Numbered from the stretch's first letter, positions 16,687-24,620 are shown. The stretch: DNA of 46,894 nt from Bacillota bacterium (GCA_029555925.1 JAKPQU010000248.1:1-46894), one strand, 5' to 3'. Numbers and translations are program-made. Notes: generated from the sequence alone by a model not told the origin.

Positions 16687-16956
16687 TCAGTTTTCAGGAG
16701 GGCCTCTTGTGGAATAAACTGGGGAATACCATAGAGCTTTATAAAATGTCTCCTTCAAACATAAAAGTTTGAAAAGAAGAATAATTTCTAAAAAAATAAT
16801 AAGAAAAGTAAAGATAGTAGAAAAAATCTGAATCCATTCACAGGCTGAACAGTTGTCTTCCCTGTCCATATTGCTGTGAATATGGTTTACAGCCTGAAAA
16901 GGAAGTATGAGAAGTAATAATATTAAAAATAATAGAAGATATCTTTGATTTTTCAT
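16687..16956 (-). CDS. Small membrane protein with HxH, CxxC and TRGPP motifs (copy 1)
   Basis: 89 residues: N-terminal hydrophobic helix (about 5-23), HIHSNMDREDNCSAC (about 26-40), a second helix (about 45-66) and a C-terminal STRGPPEN. A distant relative with the same order of parts is at 34689-34970. Both are last or isolated genes beside metal transport clusters, and neither has a clear ribosome-binding site. The His and Cys residues would lie in one short loop outside the membrane, a plausible metal site. No assigned family; the RGPP tail recalls small proteins near copper or zinc loci. Confidence 0.6.
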   Translation of the reverse strand: MKNQRYLLLFLILLLLILPFQAVNHIHSNMDREDNCSACEWIQIFSTIFTFLIIFLEIILLFKLLCLKETFYKALWYSPVYSTRGPPEN

Positions 16957-17027
16957 AATTTTTAATATAGGTTAAATAATTATTTTACAATATTTTCTCT
17001 CTTCTGTAAATAATTACCTGTTATTTT

Positions 17028-17435
17028 TTATGAAATAACAAGAAAAGTTCCCCACCCATGGGCGATTTCTTTTCCTGACCCGGTCTCCAGAATACCTTCT
17101 GTGAGAATTTTTCTTTTATTTTTACTGACAATCCATCCGTGAATATTCAATAATTCCTCAGGTTCGGCATAGTGATGGAATCTGACCTTCAGCTCCACTG
17201 TAAGAGCTTCAATATGCTGCGCTATAATAGATTTTGACATAGCTTCATCTATTACAGTACTGAGCAAACCTCCATGAATAAGTCCTTTAAAACCTTCATA
17301 TTTAACAGAAGGTATCCATTGACCAAAAATTTTCCCATCAGGGAGAACCGTATAATTTATCATAAGTCCATCGGAATTTTCCTGACCGCATATAATACAA
17401 TGATCATTTTCCATGGCCCGTAAAGTTTTTACCAA
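17028..17435 (-). CDS. Hotdog-fold (PaaI-type) thioesterase
   Basis: 135 residues. KGLIHGGLLSTVIDEAMSKSI is the HGG motif with the acidic catalytic residue of PaaI-type acyl-CoA thioesterases, and VELKVRFHHYAEPEELLNIHG follows as the central strand. The N-terminus has CIICG. TTG 17435 was chosen as start because AAAGAGG is at good spacing; the in-frame ATG 21 bases later has none. It follows the DUF364 gene by 21 bp. Substrate unknown. Confidence 0.75.
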   Translation of the reverse strand: MVKTLRAMENDHCIICGQENSDGLMINYTVLPDGKIFGQWIPSVKYEGFKGLIHGGLLSTVIDEAMSKSIIAQHIEALTVELKVRFHHYAEPEELLNIHGWIVSKNKRKILTEGILETGSGKEIAHGWGTFLVIS

Positions 17436-17456
17436 TATAAAACAACCTCTTTCCAG

Positions 17457-18185
17457 TTAAAACGATTTCGGACAAAATCTCGTAAGTCCCATAAGACTGG
17501 CTATACCTGCAATAGTTACGCCGTAAAATATAAAAGGTTTTTCACCACATATATCCAGTATTTCCTTCATTTTTCCGTTAACTGCTGTTGTACCTGTAAC
17601 AAGTGGAACATCACACCAGTCAATTATTTTTTTTATATCTTTTTCTCCGTCCATTATTTCTGTTCCGAACTTTATTTTACCAATATTATCAGGATCGAGA
17701 TCTGCAATCCTGAAAGAAAAATGTCCTGATGACAGCTTTTCAGCCATAGCAGGTTGAAAACCTATTAAAGCTATTTTTAGATCTTTAAAACATATCTCAA
17801 AATTCTTTAAAAGCCTTTCTGAACATTCTCCCGGCCCTTCATTACGACAGTGTCTCGTGCCTTTAATTAAATTTAGATGCCTCATTACTGCATTAATGGA
17901 TGATATAAAAATTGCTCGTTCATAATTATTATCAAGTGATAAAGATAAAACATCCTCAATGGTCCCATGAAAATCACCGAATTCATCCGTATAGGCCTGA
18001 CCGTAACTTCCGGCAAATTCTGCTTCCATTAATCTCTCTTTGCCTTTTAATAAAGGAAAATCTTTCCTTTCCGGTGTGCCTATAGCTCTGTCTGTACTTA
18101 TGGGATTACATATAATTTCAATATGATGTTTTCTCAGACCATGTTTTTCTACAAGATCTTTAAATTTATCAAAAACTAAATTCAC
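17457..18185 (-). CDS. DUF364-type protein (copy 2)
   Basis: 242 residues. INAVMRHLNLIKGTRHCRNEGPGEC and KIALIGFQPAMAEKLS, with VTGTTAVNGKMKEI, are DUF364 core features; PISTDRAIGTPERKDFPLLKG marks this branch. It shares only the core with copy 1 (11599-12342). It starts at GTG 18185, with GGAGG supplied by the end of the broken DUF4405 gene, so translation was coupled to it. Likely metal or cofactor handling; no direct evidence. Confidence 0.7.
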   Translation of the reverse strand: MNLVFDKFKDLVEKHGLRKHHIEIICNPISTDRAIGTPERKDFPLLKGKERLMEAEFAGSYGQAYTDEFGDFHGTIEDVLSLSLDNNYERAIFISSINAVMRHLNLIKGTRHCRNEGPGECSERLLKNFEICFKDLKIALIGFQPAMAEKLSSGHFSFRIADLDPDNIGKIKFGTEIMDGEKDIKKIIDWCDVPLVTGTTAVNGKMKEILDICGEKPFIFYGVTIAGIASLMGLTRFCPKSF

Positions 18186-18469
18186 TCTATTTCCTCCATG
18201 TCGTTACATGATTTTTTTATAAAACAGCAAAAGAACATTCTTTTTATCCAGCCCCAGTGCAGATAAAAATGAATAATCATACCGGTGAGGAATATTACGG
18301 CAAATAAAACATGCATATCTCCCCATTGATGTCTTGTTAAGAAAAGAAATCTTCTGCCCCCTGAACCATGAGGCAATATATAGTAAAGAATTCAGCCGAT
18401 ACAGGATATGGCTAAAAGAGCTATAAAAGATGTGAAATCAATCCAGAAATTCAATATTTGTTTTTTCAT
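18182..18469 (-). pseudogene. DUF4405-like cytochrome b-type membrane protein, broken by TGA
   Basis: From ATG 18469 the frame reads MKKQILNFWIDFTSF..ISCIG, then TGA at 18394-18392 (codon 26), then ILYYILPHGSGG, FLTRHQWGDMH, and HFYLHWGWIKR. The downstream half (His in HQWGDMH and HFYLHW) is the conserved bis-His-type DUF4405 pattern, and the upstream half is the expected first helix. A single TGG-to-TGA change could explain the stop, though related proteins vary at that position. Other genes here use TGA as stop, so general recoding is unlikely. It sits between the DUF89 and DUF364 genes, with no frameshift. Confidence 0.7.
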
Positions 18470-18474
18470 AATAT

Positions 18475-19365
18475 TTAAAGCCTCCTCTTATAAAAATATT
18501 CTCCATGTTTCATACATATAAAAGATCCTCTGGAAACTTTTAATATATCTGCTATAAAAGGACATTTTACTATAAAGAGAAAATAAATATTTTTACCATT
18601 TACTCTCTGAAGTGTTTCATAATTACCCTGACCTTTGGATATAATCAGATCGGCAGAATTATAATATGTTCTGAATTCTTCCGATGTATCGTCAAGAATA
18701 ATTCCCGGTGCACAGTCGCCCGTATCAATTACCTTGACTAGTTCGGTAAGCCCCACTTCTTTTGCATCTTCCATGGTGGCATCATTAATAACAGGCGTTC
18801 CCCTTGTTACAGCAACGATTTTTTCTCTATCTACCATATTAAGCTCTACAAGTCTTTGTATAAAAAGTTTATCAAAAACAATCTCTCCTGCATTATCCAG
18901 TACATATAATATGAGAGAAGCCCCGGAGATATCATTTATTAAATTATCATAACGATCTATTACAAGGGGTTGATTTAATGAATTGTAAAGTGTTTCTTCT
19001 ATATCAAAATCCTGGTTCGGACCGAAATCTATAATATTTCCGGCAAGTGTCAGCATAAATGAAGCTCTCAAAGGATTATCTGTCTTTTTTATAATTGAAA
19101 GAAAATTATCATATTCAGAAAGAATTTTTCTGTTATAAAATCTCTTTTTTTCATAATATGGATCATCATTATGAAGAAGTTCTCTTATCCCTTTATGATA
19201 ATATTTCGACATAACAGGCGGAGAAAGTGAAAAATCGAGATTGGACAGATATAATAAAAAATCCTTCATAGCCGACTGCTGTAAAGCAGGTTCAACCCTG
19301 TTTTCATCAAGTAATTTAATAAAATTATGGAGGGCACATTCAAGACATTTAAAGTTTATATTCAT
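18475..19365 (-). CDS. DUF89 (ARMT1-like) metal-dependent phosphatase-like protein
   Basis: 296 residues. CLECALHNF at the start, LAGNIIDFGPNQ in the middle, YVLDNAGEIVFDKLFI, VTRGTPVINDATMEDA and DLIISKGQGNYETLQ are in the order seen in DUF89 proteins, which bind a divalent metal through the D-N and D residues of these loops. Eukaryotic relatives act as damage-control phosphatases; bacterial roles vary. It is first after the FmdB-type gene by 6 bp and followed by the broken DUF4405 gene 5 bp later. Confidence 0.8.
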   Translation of the reverse strand: MNINFKCLECALHNFIKLLDENRVEPALQQSAMKDFLLYLSNLDFSLSPPVMSKYYHKGIRELLHNDDPYYEKKRFYNRKILSEYDNFLSIIKKTDNPLRASFMLTLAGNIIDFGPNQDFDIEETLYNSLNQPLVIDRYDNLINDISGASLILYVLDNAGEIVFDKLFIQRLVELNMVDREKIVAVTRGTPVINDATMEDAKEVGLTELVKVIDTGDCAPGIILDDTSEEFRTYYNSADLIISKGQGNYETLQRVNGKNIYFLFIVKCPFIADILKVSRGSFICMKHGEYFYKRRL

Positions 19366-19371
19366 GTTTTC

Positions 19372-19587
19372 TTATTTACCGCAACATCTTTTTGGACTGT
19401 CACATGGTTCTGTCATGCCGCAGCAACTCCTTTCCTTATGTTCAGAACCTTTATTTACTACAGAAAAAGCAGAAAACTGTTTTTCAAGGTTTATACTTCT
19501 GCAGACAGTACATTCACGTTTTTTTTCCTTGTCCAAAAATTCGCTTATTTTCCCGCAGTCTCTGCATTTATATTCATATACAGGCAT
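19372..19587 (-). CDS. FmdB-type zinc-ribbon protein
   Basis: 71 residues. MPVYEYKCRDCGKISEF and ECTVCRSI form the CxxC...CxxC ribbon of FmdB/CxxC_CxxC_SSSS proteins. The C-terminus adds SCCGMTEPCDSPKRCCGK, a second Cys-rich patch. AAAGGATGTG precedes the ATG and lies only a few bases after the scrap of a binding-protein gene. Regulatory or metal-sensing role is a family-level guess. Confidence 0.8.
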   Translation of the reverse strand: MPVYEYKCRDCGKISEFLDKEKKRECTVCRSINLEKQFSAFSVVNKGSEHKERSCCGMTEPCDSPKRCCGK

Positions 19588-19602
19588 AATATCACATCCT
19601 TT

Positions 19603-19674
19603 CTAATTTAGAGCTTCTCTCAGGATCTTCAAATTACTTCTCATAATATCTATATATGCATTCTCTTCTAAAGG
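19603..19674 (-). pseudogene. C-terminal scrap of a metal ABC binding protein gene
   Basis: Read on minus, this piece encodes PLEENAYIDIMRSNLKIL then REALN and TAG. It aligns with the C-terminus of the binding protein at 30864-31829 (PMEYDAYINIMKNNMKVL then NEALK). About 13 of 23 residues are the same and many others similar. An in-frame TAA lies immediately upstream (19677-19675) and I see no further match, so it is a decayed remnant of a second copy, or of a once-larger metal operon. Confidence 0.65.
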
Positions 19675-19717
19675 TTAATCTTTTCATAAAAAGCTCCACT
19701 ATAGTTTACCTGTATAT

Positions 19718-19818
19718 ATTTAACATTCTGAAGTTGGCAACGTAAACACTGGTTCTGTAATATCTTAGAGATTTGAAAAACCCTTATTTTATATTGTCAA
19801 CTTCACAACGCTAAATAG
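19718..19818. mobile_element. MITE-like element with about 25-bp inverted ends
   Basis: The left end ATTTAACATTCTGAAGTTGG (19718-19737) and the inverted right end (19792-19817, reading ATTTAGCGTTGTGAAGTTGA on minus) share the TGAAGTTGnCAA core. The interior of about 50 bp has no open frame. No other copy was seen here, so it could instead be a local regulatory palindrome. Confidence 0.4.
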
Positions 19819-19834
19819 TTATATTTTATAAATA

Positions 19835-20635
19835 TCACTTCTCAAAAAATATAATCCTGTCCGAATAGCAATTCATTATAGCTTCCAGGACACTTCCTCC
19901 TAAAGCCCTTGCCTTATCTGATATATTATAAATAAACTCTTTTCTCCCCCTGGGATCTATGTCTCCAATCTTTAAATTCTTTTCAACATATATTCCATCT
20001 TTTATAAGCCCTCTTATAACACCTGAAAGACCTGTTTTTACTTCAACATCTTTTATTTTTCCCAGTATATCTCCTTCTTTAACTGTATTACCAATCTGTT
20101 TCTCTGAAGTAAAAATTCCATCTTCCGGTGCTCTGATAACCCTTTGAGAAGAGCAGCCTCCTATCTCACCGGGTATGCCTGTATCATTTTCTGCAAAACC
20201 TTCCTCTATAATCCTTCCCAGGTAATGACCTCTCTGTGTTTCTATTACCCTGTGCACATCCTTACCGGCATCAAATCCGGGGCCCAGTGCAATAACAACA
20301 GGTGCCATATATTTAAAGGTTCCTTTATTGGTTTTTGCCATAATGGCATCTACTATTACATCAGGTTTTAATCTGTGCCATACAGAACATTCAGGATCAA
20401 CGATTACAGGAATAAATTCATTTGTAAAAACAGGGTCTGTTTTCTGAAATTTTGCCGTCACACCTTCTACCGTAAATTCGCCTTCATATACGGCAGATGC
20501 AAAAGCAACCGTTCTTCTTATAACAAGAGGTTCTGCAATTTCTGTAATAATAACCTTCATACCTGATTTAAATAATCTGTGAGCAACACCTGTAGCAAGA
20601 TCTCCTCCGCCTCTGATTACAACATTAAGATTCAT
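19835..20635 (-). CDS. yqeB: YqeB/EF2563-type selenium-dependent molybdenum hydroxylase system protein
   Basis: 266 residues. NVVIRGGGDLATGVAHRL is the opening of the YqeB family, with ITEIAEPLVIRRTVAFASAV, ALGPGFDAGKDVHRVIETQRGH split across the middle, and GDIDPRGR near the C-terminus. The family is linked by genome context to maturation of selenium-dependent molybdenum hydroxylases. No hydroxylase, selD or selenocysteine gene is in this window. Its ribosome site AGGAGTAGAG overlaps the stop of the Mrp gene, so it is probably the last gene of the ATPase cluster. Confidence 0.85.
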   Translation of the reverse strand: MNLNVVIRGGGDLATGVAHRLFKSGMKVIITEIAEPLVIRRTVAFASAVYEGEFTVEGVTAKFQKTDPVFTNEFIPVIVDPECSVWHRLKPDVIVDAIMAKTNKGTFKYMAPVVIALGPGFDAGKDVHRVIETQRGHYLGRIIEEGFAENDTGIPGEIGGCSSQRVIRAPEDGIFTSEKQIGNTVKEGDILGKIKDVEVKTGLSGVIRGLIKDGIYVEKNLKIGDIDPRGRKEFIYNISDKARALGGSVLEAIMNCYSDRIIFFEK

Positions 20636-20636
20636 T

Positions 20637-21491
20637 TTACTCTACTCCTAATTCTATTGCTATTTTTCTAAACATATCAGTTCCTGTAGCCTGAGGATAT
20701 TCTTTCACGTAAGATATACCACTGTCTCCGCAGTTTACTATTTCAGGATCTATAGGAATTTTCCCCAGGAATCTTATCTCTTCTTCGTGAGCAAGTTTTT
20801 CTCCGCCTCCAATTTTAAATAGATTTATCTCCTGACCGCAGTGGGGACAGGAAAAACCACTCATATTTTCAATAATTCCTGCTATTTTCATAGAAGTTCT
20901 TCTACAGAAGGTTATAGATTTGCTTACATCCAGAAGTGATACTTCCTGACCTGTAGTAACTATTATGGCTTCTGCTTCCGGTATAAGCTGTGCTATAGTG
21001 AGAGGCTCGTCTCCTGTGCCGGGAGGTGCGTCTATCAAAAGATAATCCAGATCTCCCCACGTAACTTCTGTTAAAAATTGCTCAATGATGCGCATTTTAA
21101 GGGGACCTCTCCATATAACTGCTTCTTCTGCCTTTTCAAGTAAAAAACCTATAGACATAACTTTCAGAGAAGGTGGAACAAATAAAGGAGAAAGTTCACC
21201 TGATGGTTCGGCAAGTCTTTTCCCTTCAAGTCCAAGCATTTTGGGCACATTTGGCCCGTGAATATCTATATCCAGAAGTCCCACCTTTTTACCTCTCATT
21301 GTTAAAGCCACAGCAAGGTTAACAGCTACGCTTGTCTTACCGACACCTCCCTTGCCGCTCATAACAAGCAGTTTTTTTCCTATCTTATTTAACCTGTCTT
21401 TACGAATAATCTCTTCCATGCATCTGTCATCAGGATGTCCTTCATGAGTGCATCCCTGCTGAAAATTACATGTTTTACACTGTTGATCCAT
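20637..21491 (-). CDS. mrp: Mrp/NBP35-type iron-sulfur carrier ATPase
   Basis: 284 residues. MSGKGGVGKTSVAVNLAVAL is the deviant Walker A (KGGVGKT), LIDAPPGTGDEP the switch region, and NMSGFSCPHCGQEINLF carries the CxxC that binds a bridging Fe-S cluster in Mrp dimers. The N-terminus adds CKTCNFQQGC. ATG 21491 follows GGAGG at 7 bases. In the D. vulgaris ORP cluster an Mrp-like gene has a similar place, so this one probably serves the same complex. Confidence 0.9.
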   Translation of the reverse strand: MDQQCKTCNFQQGCTHEGHPDDRCMEEIIRKDRLNKIGKKLLVMSGKGGVGKTSVAVNLAVALTMRGKKVGLLDIDIHGPNVPKMLGLEGKRLAEPSGELSPLFVPPSLKVMSIGFLLEKAEEAVIWRGPLKMRIIEQFLTEVTWGDLDYLLIDAPPGTGDEPLTIAQLIPEAEAIIVTTGQEVSLLDVSKSITFCRRTSMKIAGIIENMSGFSCPHCGQEINLFKIGGGEKLAHEEEIRFLGKIPIDPEIVNCGDSGISYVKEYPQATGTDMFRKIAIELGVE

Positions 21492-21562
21492 AGGTCGCCT
21501 CCATAGTATAATAATAGACAATAGAGAGAGTAGCCTTAATGGACTACTCTCCTCCCCGTTCT

Positions 21563-21919
21563 TTATTCAGTTTTTTTCAATTCGTCAAGTCTTTTGTTTA
21601 GTGATATAACCTGTTCCTGCAGATAAGCTATCTGGTTTTCCAGAGAACTGGTCTGTTTTTCAGGGTATTCCTCTTCCTCATCTAAATCCTGTCTTACAGG
21701 AACATATTCTCCGTAAAATTCAGGAGCCCATTGCTGTCCGTAAGGATATCTCCTGCCTCTTCCGCCGCCCCATGCACGGCCTCTTCCGCCTCCCCGTGGT
21801 CTGCCTCCTCTTCCTGCTCCGAACCTCTGAAAATCATATCCCTGAGGATGACAAAAACCTCTGCATCCTCCTGTTCTGGGCCCCATTCCTGCAGGGCCTG
21901 TTCCGTCAAAACCTGGCAT
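21563..21919 (-). CDS. DUF5320-type protein
   Basis: 118 residues. MPGFDGTGPAGMGPRTGG with Cys in GCRGFC is the family opening; a Gly/Arg-rich middle (about 35-58) and a C-terminal coiled coil (about 91-116, SLENQIAYLQEQVISLNKR) follow. Such proteins are habitual neighbours of NifX/Mrp/MinD-ferredoxin genes in anaerobes, with unknown role. AAAGGAGGTG precedes the ATG. Confidence 0.8.
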   Translation of the reverse strand: MPGFDGTGPAGMGPRTGGCRGFCHPQGYDFQRFGAGRGGRPRGGGRGRAWGGGRGRRYPYGQQWAPEFYGEYVPVRQDLDEEEEYPEKQTSSLENQIAYLQEQVISLNKRLDELKKTE

Positions 21920-21944
21920 AGTAATTCACCTCCTTTATTTGAAT

Positions 21945-21972
21945 CGTGACGCGTGACGCGTAACGCGTGACG
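21945..21972. repeat. Heptamer array (4 units)
   Basis: CGTGACG, CGTGACG, CGTAACG, CGTGACG, then CGAGGTAA. TTCACCTC (21926-21933) and GAGGTAA (21974-21980) bracket it as short arms. It lies between the DUF5320 gene and the first MinD-ferredoxin gene. Confidence 0.85.
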
Positions 21973-21992
21973 CGAGGTAAGCTATTCATTTA

Positions 21993-22078
21993 TTACTAAC
22001 AGCCATGACCTGGTGATCACAACAAAGAATGAGAACTTATAATCCCTTCACTCTTCACCCTTCACATTCTCATATAAA
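21993..22078. repeat. Family D element, copy 3 (inverted), with CTTCACN heptamers
   Basis: On minus this reads TATATGAGAATGTGAAGGG, heptamers GTGAAGG, GTGAAGA, GTGAAGG (22046-22066 on plus), GTTCTCATT, TTGTTGTG and AGGTCATGGCTGTTAGT, the same layout as 7411-7511. The TGA stop of the ATPase gene (22072-22070) lies in its arm. Confidence 0.75.
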
Positions 22079-22939
22079 ATTATTTTTCAGTTTCTGCCAC
22101 AGTAATTTTATGTGTTTACTGAATTCTCCATCAGAATATTCTATAACTGTTTTATTTTCTATCATAGCTTTTGTAGTTACATTGTCATAAGGTAATCTGC
22201 CCAGAAAATCTATTTTTCCCGAGAGGCAATATTCCTCAATTTTATTACTCATGTCAGTATTTATATCATATTTATTTATACATACAGAAGGGTGAAGCTT
22301 AAAATTTAATGCAAGTTCTATAACTCTTTTCATATCATGAATACCTGACATGGTCGGTTCTGTAACTACAAGTATTTTATCTGCACCTGCAAGAGAAGAT
22401 ATAACAGGACATCCTGTTCCCGGAGATCCGTCTATTATAATAAGATTAAACTTATGTTCTTCTGCCAGCTTTTTTGCTTTTTTTCTTACTTCTGTAACGA
22501 GTTTACCCGAATTTTCTCCTCCGGGTAAGAGTCTTGCATGAACAAAGGGGCCAAATCTGGTATTACTTATAAATATCTCTCCTGAAACAGACGGTTTCAT
22601 GTCTATAGCCTGTACAGGACAGAAATGACTGCATACACTGCAACCTTCACAGGAAATATGATCGATAGAAAAATTCTTTCTTATGGCATCAAACCTGCAT
22701 AGTTCCAGACATGTACCGCACTCTATACATTTATCTTTATCCAGCCTGGCAACATTACCTCCTATGAAAATTTCCCTCTCTTTTATTTCCGGGTTAAATA
22801 TGAGATGAAGGTCTGCCGCATCTACATCACAGTCGGCCATTATTTTATTTTTTGCAAGAGAGGCAAAGGCAGAAACAATAGTACTTTTTCCTGTGCCTCC
22901 CTTACCGCTTATTACTACAAGTTCTCTGATTTTATTCAT
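22070..22939 (-). CDS. MinD-like ATPase with inserted 2[4Fe-4S] ferredoxin domain (type B, copy 1)
   Basis: About 289 residues. ELVVISGKGGTGKST is the deviant Walker A. Residues about 60-110 insert a bacterial ferredoxin with CIECGTCLELC and CEGCSVCSHFCP. IIIDGSPGTGCPVIS and VTEPTMSGIHDMKR follow. The ATG at 22939 overlaps the end of the EcsC-like gene (AAGGAAGAAATT before it). This type pairs with type A ATPases (23757-24596 and 25644-26513); in D. vulgaris one of each belongs to the ORP complex, where they are thought to bind Fe-S clusters and nucleotide. Confidence 0.9.
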   Translation of the reverse strand: MNKIRELVVISGKGGTGKSTIVSAFASLAKNKIMADCDVDAADLHLIFNPEIKEREIFIGGNVARLDKDKCIECGTCLELCRFDAIRKNFSIDHISCEGCSVCSHFCPVQAIDMKPSVSGEIFISNTRFGPFVHARLLPGGENSGKLVTEVRKKAKKLAEEHKFNLIIIDGSPGTGCPVISSLAGADKILVVTEPTMSGIHDMKRVIELALNFKLHPSVCINKYDINTDMSNKIEEYCLSGKIDFLGRLPYDNVTTKAMIENKTVIEYSDGEFSKHIKLLWQKLKNNFI

Positions 22940-23609
22940 AATTTCTTCCTTCTCTATGTCTGTGTCTTCTATAATATTCATGAGCCTTTTTTCCCATTTC
23001 CACTGTAGAAAAATAATTCATACCTGCCCCTGCAGCTATGCCTGCAACAGGGAGAAAACGAAAAATACTTCTTCTGCAGAAACAACCGCTCATACCTGCA
23101 AGAATATTCTTAACAATTCTTGCAGTCCCACCCTTAAGAACCTCTGTTCTGAAGTGACCTTCATCTGCTTCCTGTAAAGATGTATTTCCACTTAATATCA
23201 TCAATACTTCAGTTATTCTTTCTTCTGATGAAGGATTAAATCCGTAAAGAGAAGCTATGGCAAGTATAAGAACAGTCTGAGACCTTATAAGAGCAACACT
23301 GTCTGCAATGGCTGTGCTTACCTGCATAACAGTACCAAGCCCTGGTATACACCCGGGCATAGCACTCAATCCTCCCCAGAAGGAATTTTTCTTTGCAAAA
23401 TTATTTATGCAAATCAGTGCAAGTTCATCATCTTTTTTCTCAGGATAAATATTTCGGAGTTTTTCTATATCTGTTTCAATCTGTTTTTTATCCAGTGTGT
23501 TATAAAAATAAAGGAAATTCTTTATAAAAATATGTTCATCTGGAATATTATCAGGAATATTTCTTGTTATATTTTTATCTTCTTTTATATTTTTCTCTAT
23601 CGAAGTCAT
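22932..23609 (-). CDS. EcsC-like protein
   Basis: 225 residues. SFWGGLSAMPGCIPGLGTVMQVSTAIADSVALIRSQ, split around a Gly/Pro turn, and VLILAIASLYGFNP resemble EcsC-type proteins; FRFLPVAGIAAGAGMNYFSTVEMG closes with a second hydrophobic stretch. Function of this family is unclear. GGAGGTG precedes the ATG. It overlaps the downstream ATPase gene by 8 bp, which ties it to the complex even though EcsC proteins are not usual members. Confidence 0.5.
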   Translation of the reverse strand: MTSIEKNIKEDKNITRNIPDNIPDEHIFIKNFLYFYNTLDKKQIETDIEKLRNIYPEKKDDELALICINNFAKKNSFWGGLSAMPGCIPGLGTVMQVSTAIADSVALIRSQTVLILAIASLYGFNPSSEERITEVLMILSGNTSLQEADEGHFRTEVLKGGTARIVKNILAGMSGCFCRRSIFRFLPVAGIAAGAGMNYFSTVEMGKKAHEYYRRHRHREGRNYE

Positions 23610-23654
23610 CTATTATTCACCTCCACCATATGTAATGACCCGGGCATAAGCATT

Positions 23655-23750
23655 TATAGTTAGTTTCATAACTATCCATAAATAATGACCTCGTAATGCG
23701 TAAAGTGTAATGCGTGATGCGCAGGGATTAAACCCGTCACGCGTAACGAG
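23655..23750. repeat. Family B element, copy 3 (truncated right arm)
   Basis: TTAGTTTCATAACTATCC and CATAAATAATGACCT lead to CGTAATG, CGTAAAG, TGTAATG, CGTGATG (23692-23719), GGATTAAACC, CGTCACG and CGTAACG (23735-23748), then GAGAGCAT. The right arm seen at 6880-6920 is missing; the element ends next to the stop of the downstream ATPase gene. Confidence 0.75.
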
Positions 23751-23756
23751 AGCATA

Positions 23757-24596
23757 TCAGTATCCTGTACAACATCTCTTTATATTCTCAAAAAGCTTTA
23801 TAAATTCTGTTTTTAATTCAGGAAGAGTCTCAAGGAGTGTATCACCTCTTGAATAACCTTCTGCTACCTTTCTGTCATCACGTATTTCCATGGATACATC
23901 TATATGTTCTGATGCACAGTATTCTTTTACTCTGTTATCTCCCGTGCCAGATCTATTTATTATTACAGAAAAAGGTATATTAAGAGATCTGACAAGATCA
24001 ACGGCAAGTTTCAGATCATTTAATCCAAAAGGAGTCGGTTCAGTAACAAGTAAAATATAATCGGTATCTTTGAGAGATGCAACAACAGGACAGGACGTCC
24101 CGGGAGGGCAATCGATTATAACCGGTACATTATTCTTTATCTTTTTCTTCAATTCTTTTATCAGAGGAGGACTCTTGGCTTCCCCTATATTTAATATACC
24201 GTGATGAAATTCAATATTACTGCTTCTCCCTGTTTCTATAACACCTGTTTCCCTTTTCACTTTTTTTAAAGCACCTGAAGGGCAGACCCTGATACATCCG
24301 CCGCAGGAATGACATAGTTGAGGAAACAAAAGAATACTTTTCTTTACTGATACTATAGCATGAAACTGACAGATTTTTCCGCATTCACCGCAGTAAGTGC
24401 ATAAATTCCTATCTAATTCAGGTACGGAGACATATATTGTTTCAATATGTTCTCTTTCAGGTTTTAAAAAAAGGTGAGCATTTGGCTCCTCTACATCACA
24501 GTCCAGAAACTGAACATTTCCAATAGCCTGAGCAAGAGCTGTAGCTACAGTAGTTTTACCTGTTCCTCCTTTACCGCTTGCTATACTTATTATCAT
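23757..24596 (-). CDS. MinD-like ATPase with inserted ferredoxin domain (type A, copy 1)
   Basis: 279 residues. MIISIASGKGGTGKTTVATA is the Walker A region, and CTYCGECGKIC and CHSCGGCIRVCP form the inserted ferredoxin (about 60-110). VIIDCPPGTSCPVVAS and VTEPTPFGLNDLKLAV complete the fold. The type A mark is FLDCDVEEPNAHLFL, where type B has ADCDVDAADLHL or similar. AAGGAAAG precedes the ATG. Confidence 0.9.
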   Translation of the reverse strand: MIISIASGKGGTGKTTVATALAQAIGNVQFLDCDVEEPNAHLFLKPEREHIETIYVSVPELDRNLCTYCGECGKICQFHAIVSVKKSILLFPQLCHSCGGCIRVCPSGALKKVKRETGVIETGRSSNIEFHHGILNIGEAKSPPLIKELKKKIKNNVPVIIDCPPGTSCPVVASLKDTDYILLVTEPTPFGLNDLKLAVDLVRSLNIPFSVIINRSGTGDNRVKEYCASEHIDVSMEIRDDRKVAEGYSRGDTLLETLPELKTEFIKLFENIKRCCTGY

Positions 24597-24620
24597 ACTT
24601 TCTTTCCTTTCAATGGATGA

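Noticed and set aside
18392..18394. TGA as Trp, Gly or selenocysteine in the DUF4405 frame
   Set aside because: Several other genes here end in TGA, no selenocysteine machinery is visible, and the site is not a known Sec position in this family.
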